Below are positions 18,816-27,446 of a stretch of 64,000 bases of DNA, one piece after another. The translations under genes were made by a program, and so were the position numbers. The notes under the pieces are model-generated. The model saw only the letters and a list, made by a program, of their open reading frames with translations. It made no database searches and was not told where the DNA came from. The DNA comes from Haematospirillum jordaniae (GTDB taxonomy: Bacteria > Pseudomonadota > Alphaproteobacteria > Rhodospirillales > Rhodospirillaceae). How positions within the stretch are numbered: position 1 is the stretch's first letter; each line of letters begins with the position of its first letter. Location: NCBI RefSeq assembly GCF_001611975.1, contig NZ_CP014525.1, forward strand, positions 2,067,543 to 2,131,542, written 5' to 3'.

Positions 18816-18840
18816 CACACGCCTTGGCGCTGCAATGTAA

Positions 18841-18917
18841 CGGAGTGTAGCTCAGCCTGGTAGAGCACTGTCTTCGGGAGGCAGGGGCCGGAGGTTCGAA
18901 TCCTCTCACTCCGACCA
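18841..18917 (+). tRNA. tRNA-Pro (anticodon CGG), copy 2
   Basis: A 77-nt gene identical in sequence to the copy at 18641, with encoded CCA. The flanks differ apart from the promoter core. No clear hairpin terminator follows it; the next 170 bases up to grxD contain no other gene I can support. Confidence 0.95.
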
Positions 18918-19094
18918 GATTACGGCCCCAAGCAGGGGGAAATCAGTGACTTTCCATCAAGCTTTCTAATACGAGTGACCCAAACAAGGGACGCGTATTG
19001 TTTACCCTGTTGACGGAACTGCCGTATCACCTCATATCCTTCACACCACATCTGTTTGGAAAACGGCGCAAACGCGCCAGACAAGGACGATATC

Positions 19095-19430
19095 ATGTCA
19101 GATCATCCGATTTTCAAGGACATCCAGCGCGACATCGACGAGAACGCCGTCGTTCTGTTCATGAAAGGGTCCCCAAACTTTCCGCAGTGCGGTTTTTCCG
19201 CTGCTGTCGTTCAGGTTCTCAGTCACTTCGGCGTTGATTTCAAAGGTATCAATGTTCTGGACAGCGACGAACTTCGCCAAGGCATCAAGGAATTCAGCAA
19301 CTGGCCGACCATCCCCCAGCTGTACATCAAGGGGGAATTCATCGGCGGCTGTGATATCGTGCGCGAAATGGCAACAAACGGCGAGCTTGTTAAGTTGCTC
19401 CAAGACAAGGGAATACCCGTCAGCTCCTGA
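19095..19430 (+). CDS. grxD: monothiol glutaredoxin, Grx4/GrxD family
   Basis: A 111-residue monothiol glutaredoxin with the CGFS active site in SPNFPQCGFSAAVVQVL near residue 37. Glutathione-binding elements NWPTIPQLYIKGEFIGG and GGCDIVREM follow. This family binds a bridging [2Fe-2S] cluster and delivers iron-sulfur centres, often with a BolA partner. No bolA is adjacent. Start 19095 has AAGGACGA upstream; a longer frame to 19056 is unlikely. A bidirectional terminator lies downstream. Confidence 0.93.
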   Translation: MSDHPIFKDIQRDIDENAVVLFMKGSPNFPQCGFSAAVVQVLSHFGVDFKGINVLDSDELRQGIKEFSNWPTIPQLYIKGEFIGGCDIVREMATNGELVKLLQDKGIPVSS

Positions 19431-19495
19431 TGCATACCGAACCGGGCTGCCAGCAACATCAGCGGCGCCCGGCTTCTTTGTGATCTCCTGCACAT

Positions 19496-19526
19496 AAAAA
19501 AAGCCACCCTGATGGGTGGCTTTTTC
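19496..19526. terminator. bidirectional terminator between grxD and rpsD
   Basis: The arms GCCACCC (19503-19509) and GGGTGGC (19514-19520) enclose a four-base loop, with seven A residues on the left and five T residues on the right. It can stop transcription from both converging genes. Confidence 0.85.
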
Positions 19527-19547
19527 GTATCCAGCTTCTCGAACGCC

Positions 19548-20162
19548 TTAGCGGCTGTAGAATTCGACCACCAGATTGGGTTCCATTTGCACCGGGTAAG
19601 GAACATCAGCAAGCTTCGGCGTACGAACAAACGTACCCTTCAGCGCCTTGGCGTCCACTTCCATGTACTCAGGAACATCACGCTCGGACGAAGCGACCGC
19701 TTCCATGACCAAGGCCATTTCACGGGACTTTTCACGAACGGACACAACATCACCCTCACGGACCATATAGGACTGGATGTTGACCCGACGGCCATTCACG
19801 CGCACATGGCCGTGGTTGATAAACTGGCGTGACGCAAACACGGTCGGCACAAACTTCATACGGTACACAACGGCATCGAGACGACGCTCAAGAAGACCGA
19901 TCAGGTTCTCGGAGGTATCGCCCTTGCGACGCACGGCTTCAGCGTAATACTTGCGGAACTGCTTCTCGCTGATATTACCGTAGTAGCCCTTCAGCTTCTG
20001 CTTAGCCATCAGCTGAGTGCCATAATCCGAGGGCTTCTTGCGGCGCTGACCATGCTGACCCGGACCATACTCACGCTTGTTGATCGGAGACTTGGCGCGG
20101 CCCCAGAGGTTAACGCCAAGGCGGCGGTCTATCTTGTACTTTGCGGAATGACGCTTCGACAT
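19548..20162 (-). CDS. rpsD: 30S ribosomal protein S4
   Basis: A 204-residue S4 protein that nucleates 30S assembly on 16S rRNA. The N-terminus MSKRHSAKYKIDRRLGVNLW and the S4 RNA-binding fold with ERRLDAVVYRMKFVPTVFAS and QFINHGHVRVNGRRVNI are unmistakable. As in many alphaproteobacteria, it stands alone and outside the alpha operon. It is one of the clearest housekeeping markers in the window. Confidence 0.97.
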   Translation of the reverse strand: MSKRHSAKYKIDRRLGVNLWGRAKSPINKREYGPGQHGQRRKKPSDYGTQLMAKQKLKGYYGNISEKQFRKYYAEAVRRKGDTSENLIGLLERRLDAVVYRMKFVPTVFASRQFINHGHVRVNGRRVNIQSYMVREGDVVSVREKSREMALVMEAVASSERDVPEYMEVDAKALKGTFVRTPKLADVPYPVQMEPNLVVEFYSR

Positions 20163-20331
20163 AACAGGTCGTTGCCCTTTTAAAATCTATACGTTGTTGT
20201 CCCGATAGTCCGGCCCCGGATACACAGGAAACGGGCGGCGGGGCAAGGCATCCAAACCAAAAGCCATGCCCACATTCTCGGAAATGGAGGATGGCATTAT
20301 CGCGATAGGTACCGCGATGTCAAATGATGAA

Positions 20332-21267
20332 TCAGCCACAAGACTGGTTCCGAGCTGATCTAAACAGCTTCCAATATACGCCCCCCACAAAAACACCACC
20401 CCCAATTACGTTGGCGAGCGTCACAATACCAAGATTCTTCAGGGCGCTAACCGCATCAATATGGGGGCGGCTGTCCACAGCTAATTTTCCAATATCCATC
20501 CAGAAGGAATCAGGAGCTCCATACTCGATCATCAACCCCATGGGAATAAAGTACATATTGGCAACGCAGTGCTCTCCCCCTGCGGCAACAAAGCCGGCGA
20601 TAGGCAACACAATCACTATAATCTTGTCAGCTACTGTACGACCGGCATTGGCCATCCAGACAGCCATACACACCATGATATTGCACAGAATGCCTAGAAA
20701 GAAAGCTTGGCTGGCTGGCAGAGACGCCTTCGCAGATGCAATATAAAGAGCGTTTGCGCCAACAACGCCATGCCCCTGCATGTACTGTCCACCAAGGAAG
20801 ATCAGACCGGCAAAGGCCACGGCACCAACAAAGTTGGAACACCACACCACTGCCCATGAACGTACCATATGCCCAAAACTCAGACGCCCGCTGGCAACAG
20901 GCATACTTATCAAGCAATCACTGGTAAATAACTGACCACCCCCCAGCATAACCAAGGAAAGCCCGACTGTGAAACAGAAGCCTCCCAGCATTTTGGTAAC
21001 CCCGTAGGGCAAGGCTGAATGCGGATCACCCGACATGACGACCGTAGCGAAAAGCGCACCAACCCCGATAAAAATACCCGCTAGGACTCCTTGAATCATT
21101 TTTCCCGACAGACTGTTCACAGCTTTCTTGTATGCAAGATCCTCGTTGTACTGGGCAAGCTGGTCCGGGGGTAAGACATCAGGCGTCGAGCGGTGCGAGG
21201 ACAAAGGCACACAAGGGGTCTGCTCATTGACAGCTGTGGGACTGACAGCCTGAACGGCGTGGTTCAT
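20332..21267 (-). CDS. formate/nitrite transporter family channel (FocA/NirC)
   Basis: A 311-residue FNT-family channel with six membrane segments after a hydrophilic N-terminal tail of about 50 residues. Visible hallmarks are GGGQLFTSDCLISM (cytoplasmic omega-loop region), FLGILCNIMVCMAVWMA and GGEHCVANMYFIPMG, with the conserved pore His. These channels pass formate, nitrite or hydrosulfide across the inner membrane as pentamers. There is no formate lyase or nitrite reductase gene nearby, so the substrate is open. The Cys in the GGEHCVANM segment, where Ser is common, is a small variation. Confidence 0.86.
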   Translation of the reverse strand: MNHAVQAVSPTAVNEQTPCVPLSSHRSTPDVLPPDQLAQYNEDLAYKKAVNSLSGKMIQGVLAGIFIGVGALFATVVMSGDPHSALPYGVTKMLGGFCFTVGLSLVMLGGGQLFTSDCLISMPVASGRLSFGHMVRSWAVVWCSNFVGAVAFAGLIFLGGQYMQGHGVVGANALYIASAKASLPASQAFFLGILCNIMVCMAVWMANAGRTVADKIIVIVLPIAGFVAAGGEHCVANMYFIPMGLMIEYGAPDSFWMDIGKLAVDSRPHIDAVSALKNLGIVTLANVIGGGVFVGGVYWKLFRSARNQSCG

Positions 21268-21504
21268 GGAATACTCTCCGTAGAATACTCAAAAAGAGGG
21301 GTACAGCATGGAATGCTATACCCGGATTATTTTTGGGCATATTAATCCGGGCGGCGGGAAAGGAAACCTGCAGAACAAGCAATGCCCCCATGCACCAAGC
21401 CGTGACCAGACGGACAACGGCTTGACACCCCGCTATGAGGACAAACCGGGGAAATGGTACTCTTTCACCTCTATGCAGGCAGAACCGGGCGGCAGGGTAC
21501 TTCC

Positions 21505-22179
21505 ATGACACAGACAGCAGACTGCTACGGCGTTCACTGGACCGATGGTATTGCTTGGCTGCACCAAGGCGGCGAACCGACAACCCTGGCCGACAAACCG
21601 GCACAACAAGTACAGGGCATTGCCCGCGAAGACCGCTGTAATCACGCGATTCCAATCCACGCCACATCAGCCGCACAGCCACACAGGGAAATGCTGTCCA
21701 CCGTCTGGAAAGACCTGATGTTTCAGGCCATGCTCCCTGTTCCCAAAACAGGCCCCGGGATCTGGTATTTTGATGTGGAGCTTCTCTACCCGACGCTGCT
21801 GTGCAAGCTTTCAAGCCCTGTCTTTGCGCCAATACGGGCCATGGCCAACATGACGCTGGAGCAAATTATCGACGCGATGGGCCAGAGCAACGTCCAACCG
21901 CTGCTTCTGACCGGGGTACGAGATCGTCATGCACAGCTGGTTGAACGCCTTGTGGCAGCAGCCCCGGCCCTGCCCCGCACCCTGATCCTGATCGGCAAGG
22001 CCGAGATGCCGCTTTCCCACTCGTTCAGCATGCTGCCCGATCTTCCCCTGCAAAACCTGATCCTGCCACCATGGGAACAGCTTGGCGCCAATATCCTGCG
22101 CGACTACATGCTCGGCCGCCTGACCAGCGAGGGTGGCGCCGGCTATGGCGCCTCAGAAAGCAGCAGCGCCGCAACCTGA
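21505..22179 (+). CDS. conserved hypothetical protein
   Basis: A 224-residue protein I do not recognise. It has no signal peptide or membrane segment. The middle (PGIWYFDVELLYPTLLCKLS and NMTLEQIIDAMGQSNV) and the following LLLTGVRDRHAQLVERLVAA look like an alpha/beta fold; the C-terminus is Ser/Ala-rich. Start 21505 has GGCAGGG upstream and is preferred over GTG 21454. It converges on trmJ with only two bases between the stop codons. Confidence 0.6.
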   Translation: MTQTADCYGVHWTDGIAWLHQGGEPTTLADKPAQQVQGIAREDRCNHAIPIHATSAAQPHREMLSTVWKDLMFQAMLPVPKTGPGIWYFDVELLYPTLLCKLSSPVFAPIRAMANMTLEQIIDAMGQSNVQPLLLTGVRDRHAQLVERLVAAAPALPRTLILIGKAEMPLSHSFSMLPDLPLQNLILPPWEQLGANILRDYMLGRLTSEGGAGYGASESSSAAT

Positions 22180-22181
22180 CC

Positions 22182-23072
22182 CTATTCAGGCTCTGCGTCA
22201 CCTGCCCCGGAATGAAAATCCGGTGGAGTGTTGCTTCCGTTGCTGTTGCGAGGTGGACGATCGGGACGACGCCCCCAGCGCAGCTCCCGCACGATACCGT
22301 GCAGAGTACGCACTTCCTGCGAACTCAGGCCATTGCGGGAAAAGATAGAACGAATATTCCGCACCATGCCCGGGCGCTTCTCAGGAACGCGTAAAAAGCC
22401 GCTGGCATCAAGCTCCCGCTCCAGATGCTGGTAAAGACCCGACAGTTCCTCTTGTGTTGCCAAGGGAGACTGCCGTTCAGGGGGGCGCTCGGACGGGGTT
22501 TCATCAAGGCCCGTAAACCATTCATACCCGACAAGCAAAACTGCCTGGGCCAAGTTCAGGGAACAAAACCACGGATTCAGGGGTATTTCCATGACGGCAG
22601 ACGCCAGTGCAACATCATCGTTCTCCAGCCCTGTCCGTTCCCGGCCAAACAAAATACCGGCTGGCTGCAATGGCTGGGCTGCCAATGCCAGACGCATCTC
22701 AGCCCCGGCCTGACGCGGCGTTACAAGACGCTTCATCATGTCACGCCGCCGCGCTGTCGTTGCATAAACATGCACAAGATCAGCCACGGCATCTTCGGTC
22801 GAATCATAGATACGGGCCTGCTCCAGAACCGCATCGGCACCAGAAGACGCCGCCCGGGCCCGTTCCGTCAAATGATCAGGCCGAGGACGCACCAGACGCA
22901 AATCCCCTAGGCCACAATTCCCCATGGCGCGGGCACAGGTCCCAATATTTTCCCCAAGCTGGGGCTCCACCAGGATAATGGCCGGCGTCACCCCCCGAGC
23001 AGCCGTTACATCCTTTGGCAACAAGGCCCTTCCGCGTTCCCGCCATCCAGCCTCGGCCGGAATATCACTCAT
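22182..23072 (-). CDS. trmJ: tRNA (cytidine/uridine-2'-O-)-methyltransferase TrmJ-type
   Basis: A 296-residue SPOUT-class methyltransferase. The N-terminal motif is IILVEPQLGENIGTCARAMG, with the catalytic Asn-Ile-Gly-x-x-x-Arg pattern. The SAM-binding knot appears as ILFGRERTGLENDDV and MEIPLNPWFCSLNLAQAV. TrmJ modifies position 32 of several tRNAs. The C-terminal tail from residue 220 is longer and charged, as in TrmJ. The start overlaps the end of the upstream DUF2927-type gene by eight bases, implying co-transcription. Confidence 0.84.
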   Translation of the reverse strand: MSDIPAEAGWRERGRALLPKDVTAARGVTPAIILVEPQLGENIGTCARAMGNCGLGDLRLVRPRPDHLTERARAASSGADAVLEQARIYDSTEDAVADLVHVYATTARRRDMMKRLVTPRQAGAEMRLALAAQPLQPAGILFGRERTGLENDDVALASAVMEIPLNPWFCSLNLAQAVLLVGYEWFTGLDETPSERPPERQSPLATQEELSGLYQHLERELDASGFLRVPEKRPGMVRNIRSIFSRNGLSSQEVRTLHGIVRELRWGRRPDRPPRNSNGSNTPPDFHSGAGDAEPE

Positions 23073-23862
23073 GGTCGATCATTCCTCGTTGCTCCAATAA
23101 TTCCGGTATCAATGGCAAAACATCATGCCGGGACTGCCCGGGCACAAAAGCGGGGTCATAGACCAGCTCCGCCACTATGCGACCGGCAGGAAGAAATCCA
23201 AGCCCGTCAGGACGACTGCGGAATACATCAGATGCCGTGCGGGCATCAATCCCAAATCCCAAGGCCTTGGCCAAACCATGCCCCAGACATGTGGCACGCG
23301 CGGAACGCCCCACATCATCACGAACAAGCAGAACGACATTGCTCAAGGCAGGCCCTTCTGCACCCAACACGGTACAGCCACGGCGACGATCGGCGAGTTC
23401 AGCCGCATGGGTACGTGGGATCACATTCTGAAACGCCAGATCGGCCAAGGCTTGCTCTGGAAGAACCAGGATACGCAGGGAGGCATCGGATGGATCTTCC
23501 AGAAGGTGACGAGAATTCTCCGTGGCAGGCAAATCAACCAAGGAAAGAGACAGGCCACGAACGCTGTTCCACGCTGTAACATACTCCCGCAACGCCATAG
23601 TCCAAGGACGCTCGTCATCATCACGCTCAAGGGGCTGGCCTTTTACACCCACAGTGACCGGGGCTGTCCAGCGCCGAAGCACAGGCCCCTGCCCCGCCGG
23701 GCCCTGCTCCCCAAATCCGGAAAAGGCAACGGAATCGAAAAGCCTCACAACCTGTTCCGGCTGCGGTGCCCCCTGATGACGACCACCTAAAGCCGAGAAC
23801 CAGGCAAGGGCAAACATCCCGAGGATCAACCCCGCCGTCAGGAACGCAACATTCCGGAACAT
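23065..23862 (-). CDS. DUF2927-type exported or membrane-anchored protein
   Basis: A 265-residue protein with one N-terminal hydrophobic segment (MFRNVAFLTAGLILGMFALA), so it is probably exported or membrane-anchored. The C-terminal half resembles the DUF2927 family, with CLGHGLAKALGFGIDART and then SDVFRSRPDGLGFL and RIVAELVYDPAF. Some members of this family are thought to be metzincin-like, but no HExxH zinc motif is present here. It precedes trmJ with an eight-base overlap. The start could also be 23883. Function unknown. Confidence 0.68.
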   Translation of the reverse strand: MFRNVAFLTAGLILGMFALAWFSALGGRHQGAPQPEQVVRLFDSVAFSGFGEQGPAGQGPVLRRWTAPVTVGVKGQPLERDDDERPWTMALREYVTAWNSVRGLSLSLVDLPATENSRHLLEDPSDASLRILVLPEQALADLAFQNVIPRTHAAELADRRRGCTVLGAEGPALSNVVLLVRDDVGRSARATCLGHGLAKALGFGIDARTASDVFRSRPDGLGFLPAGRIVAELVYDPAFVPGQSRHDVLPLIPELLEQRGMIDHE

Positions 23863-24069
23863 GATATAGCCAGGAGAATGCATTTATAAGTACCACCTGT
23901 CTGCCGCCATGATTGCCACCGCTGCAAGGTGAAGCAAAGACACTGCCGCATTCAAGACTTCTGTGAGAAGACCAAGACAGAATTCCCCTTGCGGGGTCAA
24001 TCTTTGATGGTAAAAGATTTCAATGCTCACGTATTTATTCACCAGATCACAGCAAGGCACGATCTTTTT

Positions 24070-24915
24070 ATGACCCTCATTCCATGGCTTTTTCTGTTTG
24101 CCGGTGCGGCGTTGCTATGGCTTCCCAACCGCTTCCGCACGCTGTCATATACCGTGCTGATCGCAGGCTATGGTGCAGCAGCCCTAAACGGGCACCTTGA
24201 CTTCCCGGCTCTGGTTCCTGTCCTTCTTCTGGGACTCAGTGCCGTATTGATTCAACGGGAACGCTGGATCCGGACCGCCGGCTTTGCCCTGTTTACACTC
24301 ACAGCAACGGTCCTTGCCCTTCACAAGGCTCCGGGATTCGAGAACCTTGAAGTCATCACGGCTGATGTGCTGTCAGAGGGAGCCGCCCCGGCAAGCCTGT
24401 GGCTGAACCTCGACAAACCACTGGTCGGATTCTGGCTCATGCTGTTCCTTCCCTGGTGCCTTGCCGAACCCCATACAAAACATCCCGTGATACAGACAGC
24501 TTTGGTCTTGGCTGGAACGGTATCTGTATGCCTGGGCCTCGGCTTTATCACCGACAGTATAACCTGGGCACCCAAATGGCCTGAATGGGGATGGCTGTGG
24601 GCACTGAACAATCTTCTTCTGGTTTCAATGGCCGAGGAGGCTTTCTTCAGAGGCTTTGTACAGGGAGGGATGGAACGCCTCTGGGGCCACAAACGGTACG
24701 GAAAAACACTGGCTCTGGTTCTTGCCGCGCTCTTGTTCGGGCTTGCCTACCACCGCGGTGGAATGGCCTGGATCAGCTTGGCAACTGTCGCCGGCATTGG
24801 CTATGGCCTGGCATGGCGTGCGGGGGGATTACGGTCTGCTGTGGCCACTCACTTTGGCCTGAACCTCATCCACTTTAGCTTGTTTACCTATCCCATCCTA
24901 GCGAGTGCCACCTGA
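24070..24915 (+). CDS. CPBP-family intramembrane metalloprotease
   Basis: A 281-residue polytopic membrane protein of the CPBP (Abi/CAAX protease) family. The three active-site motifs are present: SMAEEAFFRGFVQGGMERL (E-E-x-x-x-R), ALLFGLAYHRGGMAW (His) and ATHFGLNLIHFSLF (His-x-x-x-Asn). About eight hydrophobic segments are visible. Family members process peptides or act in bacteriocin immunity; no small peptide partner is evident here. Alternative starts at 24007 and 23929 would add an unusual polar N-terminus; the ATG at 24070 gives the expected membrane-first protein. Confidence 0.83.
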   Translation: MTLIPWLFLFAGAALLWLPNRFRTLSYTVLIAGYGAAALNGHLDFPALVPVLLLGLSAVLIQRERWIRTAGFALFTLTATVLALHKAPGFENLEVITADVLSEGAAPASLWLNLDKPLVGFWLMLFLPWCLAEPHTKHPVIQTALVLAGTVSVCLGLGFITDSITWAPKWPEWGWLWALNNLLLVSMAEEAFFRGFVQGGMERLWGHKRYGKTLALVLAALLFGLAYHRGGMAWISLATVAGIGYGLAWRAGGLRSAVATHFGLNLIHFSLFTYPILASAT

Positions 24916-24924
24916 AACCTAGTC

Positions 24925-24960
24925 GAAAAGAGGGCGGGCCTGCAAGCCCGCCAGCCTGTT
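24925..24960. terminator. bidirectional terminator between CPBP gene and argH
   Basis: A 7-bp GC stem (24933-24939 with 24946-24952) has a flanking A/G tract that reads as TCTTTTC on the minus strand. It begins about 23 bases after the argH stop, so there is no room for a longer ArgH tail. Confidence 0.7.
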
Positions 24961-24975
24961 TCGTGCCTACCTTGA

Positions 24976-26217
24976 TCAGGATGTCATTTGCGTTTCCATA
25001 ACCTCACGCAAGGGACACCCCCGGTCCATTGCCTCAGCCACCCAGGCACCAACGCGGTGATGGGCATCACGGAAGGGAACGCCTTGTCGTACCAAGTCCT
25101 CAAGAATGCGGGTTGCATCCAGATAGCCTGACTCTGCCGCACGACACATGGCATCCGTCCTGAAGATAAGGGACTCCAGAAGGGCCGGCATGATCCCAAG
25201 ACATGCAACCAAGGTATCAACGGTATCAAACAAACCTTCCTTGTCTTCCTGCATATCCTTGTTGTAACTCAACGGCAGAGCCTTCATCACCGTCAGCATA
25301 CTCATAAGGTTCCCGAACACCCGCCCGCTCTTTCCACGAACAAGCTCGAAAACATCGGGGTTTTTCTTGTTGGGCATCAAGGATGATCCGGTAGAAAAAG
25401 CGTCATCCAGAACAACAAAACCGAACTCGGTGCTGGCCCATACAATCATGTCTTCGGCAAGCCGTGACAGATGCATCATCACGAGAGCAGCCACGCCATG
25501 AAACTCGATGATGTAGTCGCGGTCGCTGACGGCATCAATCGTGTTTTCAATAACGCCATCAAAGCCAAGCTCGGATGCAACAAAGGAACGGTCCAGAGGC
25601 AAGGTACTGCCCGCCAAGGCCCCTGCTCCAAGGGGGCACTGGTTCATCCGACTTTTCCAATCCTTCAACCGCCCGATATCACGCCCGAACATAGCTGCCC
25701 ACGCGCCGAAGCATCGCCCCAACGGAACAGGCTGGGCCTGCTGCAGGTGCGTATACCCCGGCATGGCATCATTGATGTGACGCTCCTCAAGCTTCAACAA
25801 GGTTGCATGTACGGCCTGTAGATACCCTTGTACCTTTTGTCCGGCATCACGGGCATACAGACGCAAATCCAGCGCAACCTGATCATTCCGGCTCCGCCCG
25901 GTATGCAGCTTCTTACCGGTATCACCAATCTTTTCGATCAGGCGCTGCTCGACGAACATGTGAATGTCTTCAGCCGTGGATTCAGACGGGATTCCCCCCT
26001 GCTCCAGTTCCCCAAGGATCTCAGCCAGACCTGCATCTATGTCGTCAGCATCCTGCGGCGTAATCAGACCTTGCCGGGCCAGCATGCGCGCATGAACTCG
26101 GCTACCTTCGATATCAAACCGATACAGGCGGCAGTCAAATGGCAGGGATGCATTGAAACGGGCAACACTCGGGTCCATCGGCTTGCGGAAACGCCCACCC
26201 CAGACTGCGTTGGTCAT
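24976..26217 (-). CDS. argH: argininosuccinate lyase (short C-terminus)
   Basis: A 413-residue argininosuccinate lyase that splits argininosuccinate into arginine and fumarate. Active-site elements are intact: KLHTGRSRNDQVALDLRLYA, YTHLQQAQPVPLGR, and the mobile signature loop TGSSLMPNKKNPDVFE. The protein ends soon after AHHRVGAWVAEAM, about 45-50 residues earlier than the commonly seen length of about 460, and lacks the usual C-terminal helices. A terminator follows directly, so the short form looks settled and not a recent frameshift. Its ATG overlaps the argG stop (ATGA). It is the last gene of the transporter-argG-argH operon. Confidence 0.9.
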   Translation of the reverse strand: MTNAVWGGRFRKPMDPSVARFNASLPFDCRLYRFDIEGSRVHARMLARQGLITPQDADDIDAGLAEILGELEQGGIPSESTAEDIHMFVEQRLIEKIGDTGKKLHTGRSRNDQVALDLRLYARDAGQKVQGYLQAVHATLLKLEERHINDAMPGYTHLQQAQPVPLGRCFGAWAAMFGRDIGRLKDWKSRMNQCPLGAGALAGSTLPLDRSFVASELGFDGVIENTIDAVSDRDYIIEFHGVAALVMMHLSRLAEDMIVWASTEFGFVVLDDAFSTGSSLMPNKKNPDVFELVRGKSGRVFGNLMSMLTVMKALPLSYNKDMQEDKEGLFDTVDTLVACLGIMPALLESLIFRTDAMCRAAESGYLDATRILEDLVRQGVPFRDAHHRVGAWVAEAMDRGCPLREVMETQMTS

Positions 26218-27446
26218 GCCGGAACCTCCTCCTGCGTTCTAGACTGCCGGTGCACCATGCCGTACACCTTGGCCGGCAAGGAGAAAAGGTTGATGAACCC
26301 CTGCGCATCGGCTTGGTTATACAGGCTGTCTTCCTCGAACGTAGCCAAGTCCGCATTATAAAGACTGCAGGGAGATTTCAAGCCCGCATACTGAACATTC
26401 CCCTTGTACAGGCGCACAGTAACGGTCCCGGTCACGTTCTTCTGGGTTTCATTGAAAAAAGCATCCAGTGCCTCCCGACTTTGGGAGAACCATTGTCCTT
26501 CGTATACCAGATCAGCATAGGCAGGCTTCATGGACTGCTTCAACCGCAGCATGGCCCGGTCAAGACAGGCTGTTTCCAGGATATGATGAGCCTTGTACAG
26601 AACGGCAGCAGCAGGCGATTCGTAAATGCCCCTTACCTTCATGCCAACCAGGCGGCTTTCAATAATGTCGGCGACCCCGATACCATGCCGGCCCGCACGC
26701 GCGTTCAAGGCAGAAAGAAGGGATACGGGATCCATGGGAACGCTATCCAGGGCAACCGGTACCCCCTGCACAAACTCAAGAGAAAGAAACTCTGCATCAG
26801 CAGACGCTTTCTCCAGCACCTCGGTCATCAGCAACACGTCATCAGGCTGTCCTGTATCCAGCCTTTCTAGACATCCCCCTTCATGGGACACAAACCAGAT
26901 GTTCCGGTCACGGGAATAGGGCGACGACGGGCTGACCGGGACCTCAACACCATGTGTCTGGGCATAGCGAATGGCATCCTGGCGTGATGTGATAGACCAG
27001 CTCCTCCAAGGGGCAATAACCTTGATGTCCGGCGCCAGCGCATTAATGGTGTACTCAAACCGAACCTGGTCATTCCCCTTCCCGGTCGCGCCATGCACAA
27101 TGGCTGATGCACCGGTGGAACGGGCCACCTCGACCAACTTTTGCGCAATCAAGGGGCGGGAAATGGTCCCCAAGACATACTGCTCCTCGTACAAAGCACC
27201 CGCCTTGACAAGAGGCCATACATAATCCGTTACGAATGCCTTGCGAACATCCACCACAACAGCATGATAAGCCCCTGTCCGCAACGCCTTGTCACGGATG
27301 GCCTGCAAGTCTTCCCCCTGCCCCAGATCGACGGTAACAGCGGTAATCTCGGCATTCGGATAATGCTCCTTCAGCCACGGAATCATGACAGAGGTATCAA
27401 GGCCACCCGAATAGGCCAGAACGATTTTGTCCGGATTGTCTTTCAT
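26214..27446 (-). CDS. argG: argininosuccinate synthase
   Basis: A 410-residue cytosolic enzyme that joins citrulline and aspartate at the expense of ATP. The N-terminal PP-loop is VLAYSGGLDTSVMIPWL. Further conserved parts are GATGKGNDQVRFEYT and SRDRNIWFVSHEGG. The length is normal. It overlaps argH downstream and the ABC ATPase gene upstream, both by ATGA, so transport and synthesis should be translated in a coupled way. The operon arrangement points to citrulline as the likely imported substrate. Confidence 0.95.
   Translation of the reverse strand: MKDNPDKIVLAYSGGLDTSVMIPWLKEHYPNAEITAVTVDLGQGEDLQAIRDKALRTGAYHAVVVDVRKAFVTDYVWPLVKAGALYEEQYVLGTISRPLIAQKLVEVARSTGASAIVHGATGKGNDQVRFEYTINALAPDIKVIAPWRSWSITSRQDAIRYAQTHGVEVPVSPSSPYSRDRNIWFVSHEGGCLERLDTGQPDDVLLMTEVLEKASADAEFLSLEFVQGVPVALDSVPMDPVSLLSALNARAGRHGIGVADIIESRLVGMKVRGIYESPAAAVLYKAHHILETACLDRAMLRLKQSMKPAYADLVYEGQWFSQSREALDAFFNETQKNVTGTVTVRLYKGNVQYAGLKSPCSLYNADLATFEEDSLYNQADAQGFINLFSLPAKVYGMVHRQSRTQEEVPA

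Noticed and set aside
18629..18909. Open frames across the tRNA-Pro genes on both strands
   Set aside because: They are translations of the tRNA sequences and flanks; the tRNA structures fully explain the conservation.
18577..18917. Direct repeat of tRNA-Pro as a possible integration site (attL/attR)
   Set aside because: The copies are only 200 bases apart, each has its own promoter, and no integrase or foreign gene lies between.
20187..20405. 72-residue frame between rpsD and the FocA-like gene
   Set aside because: It largely overlaps the FocA-like C-terminus in another frame and shows no independent signal.
24070..24915. CPBP protease as part of a bacteriocin-immunity cassette
   Set aside because: No small double-glycine peptide or export gene is adjacent, so the context does not support it.
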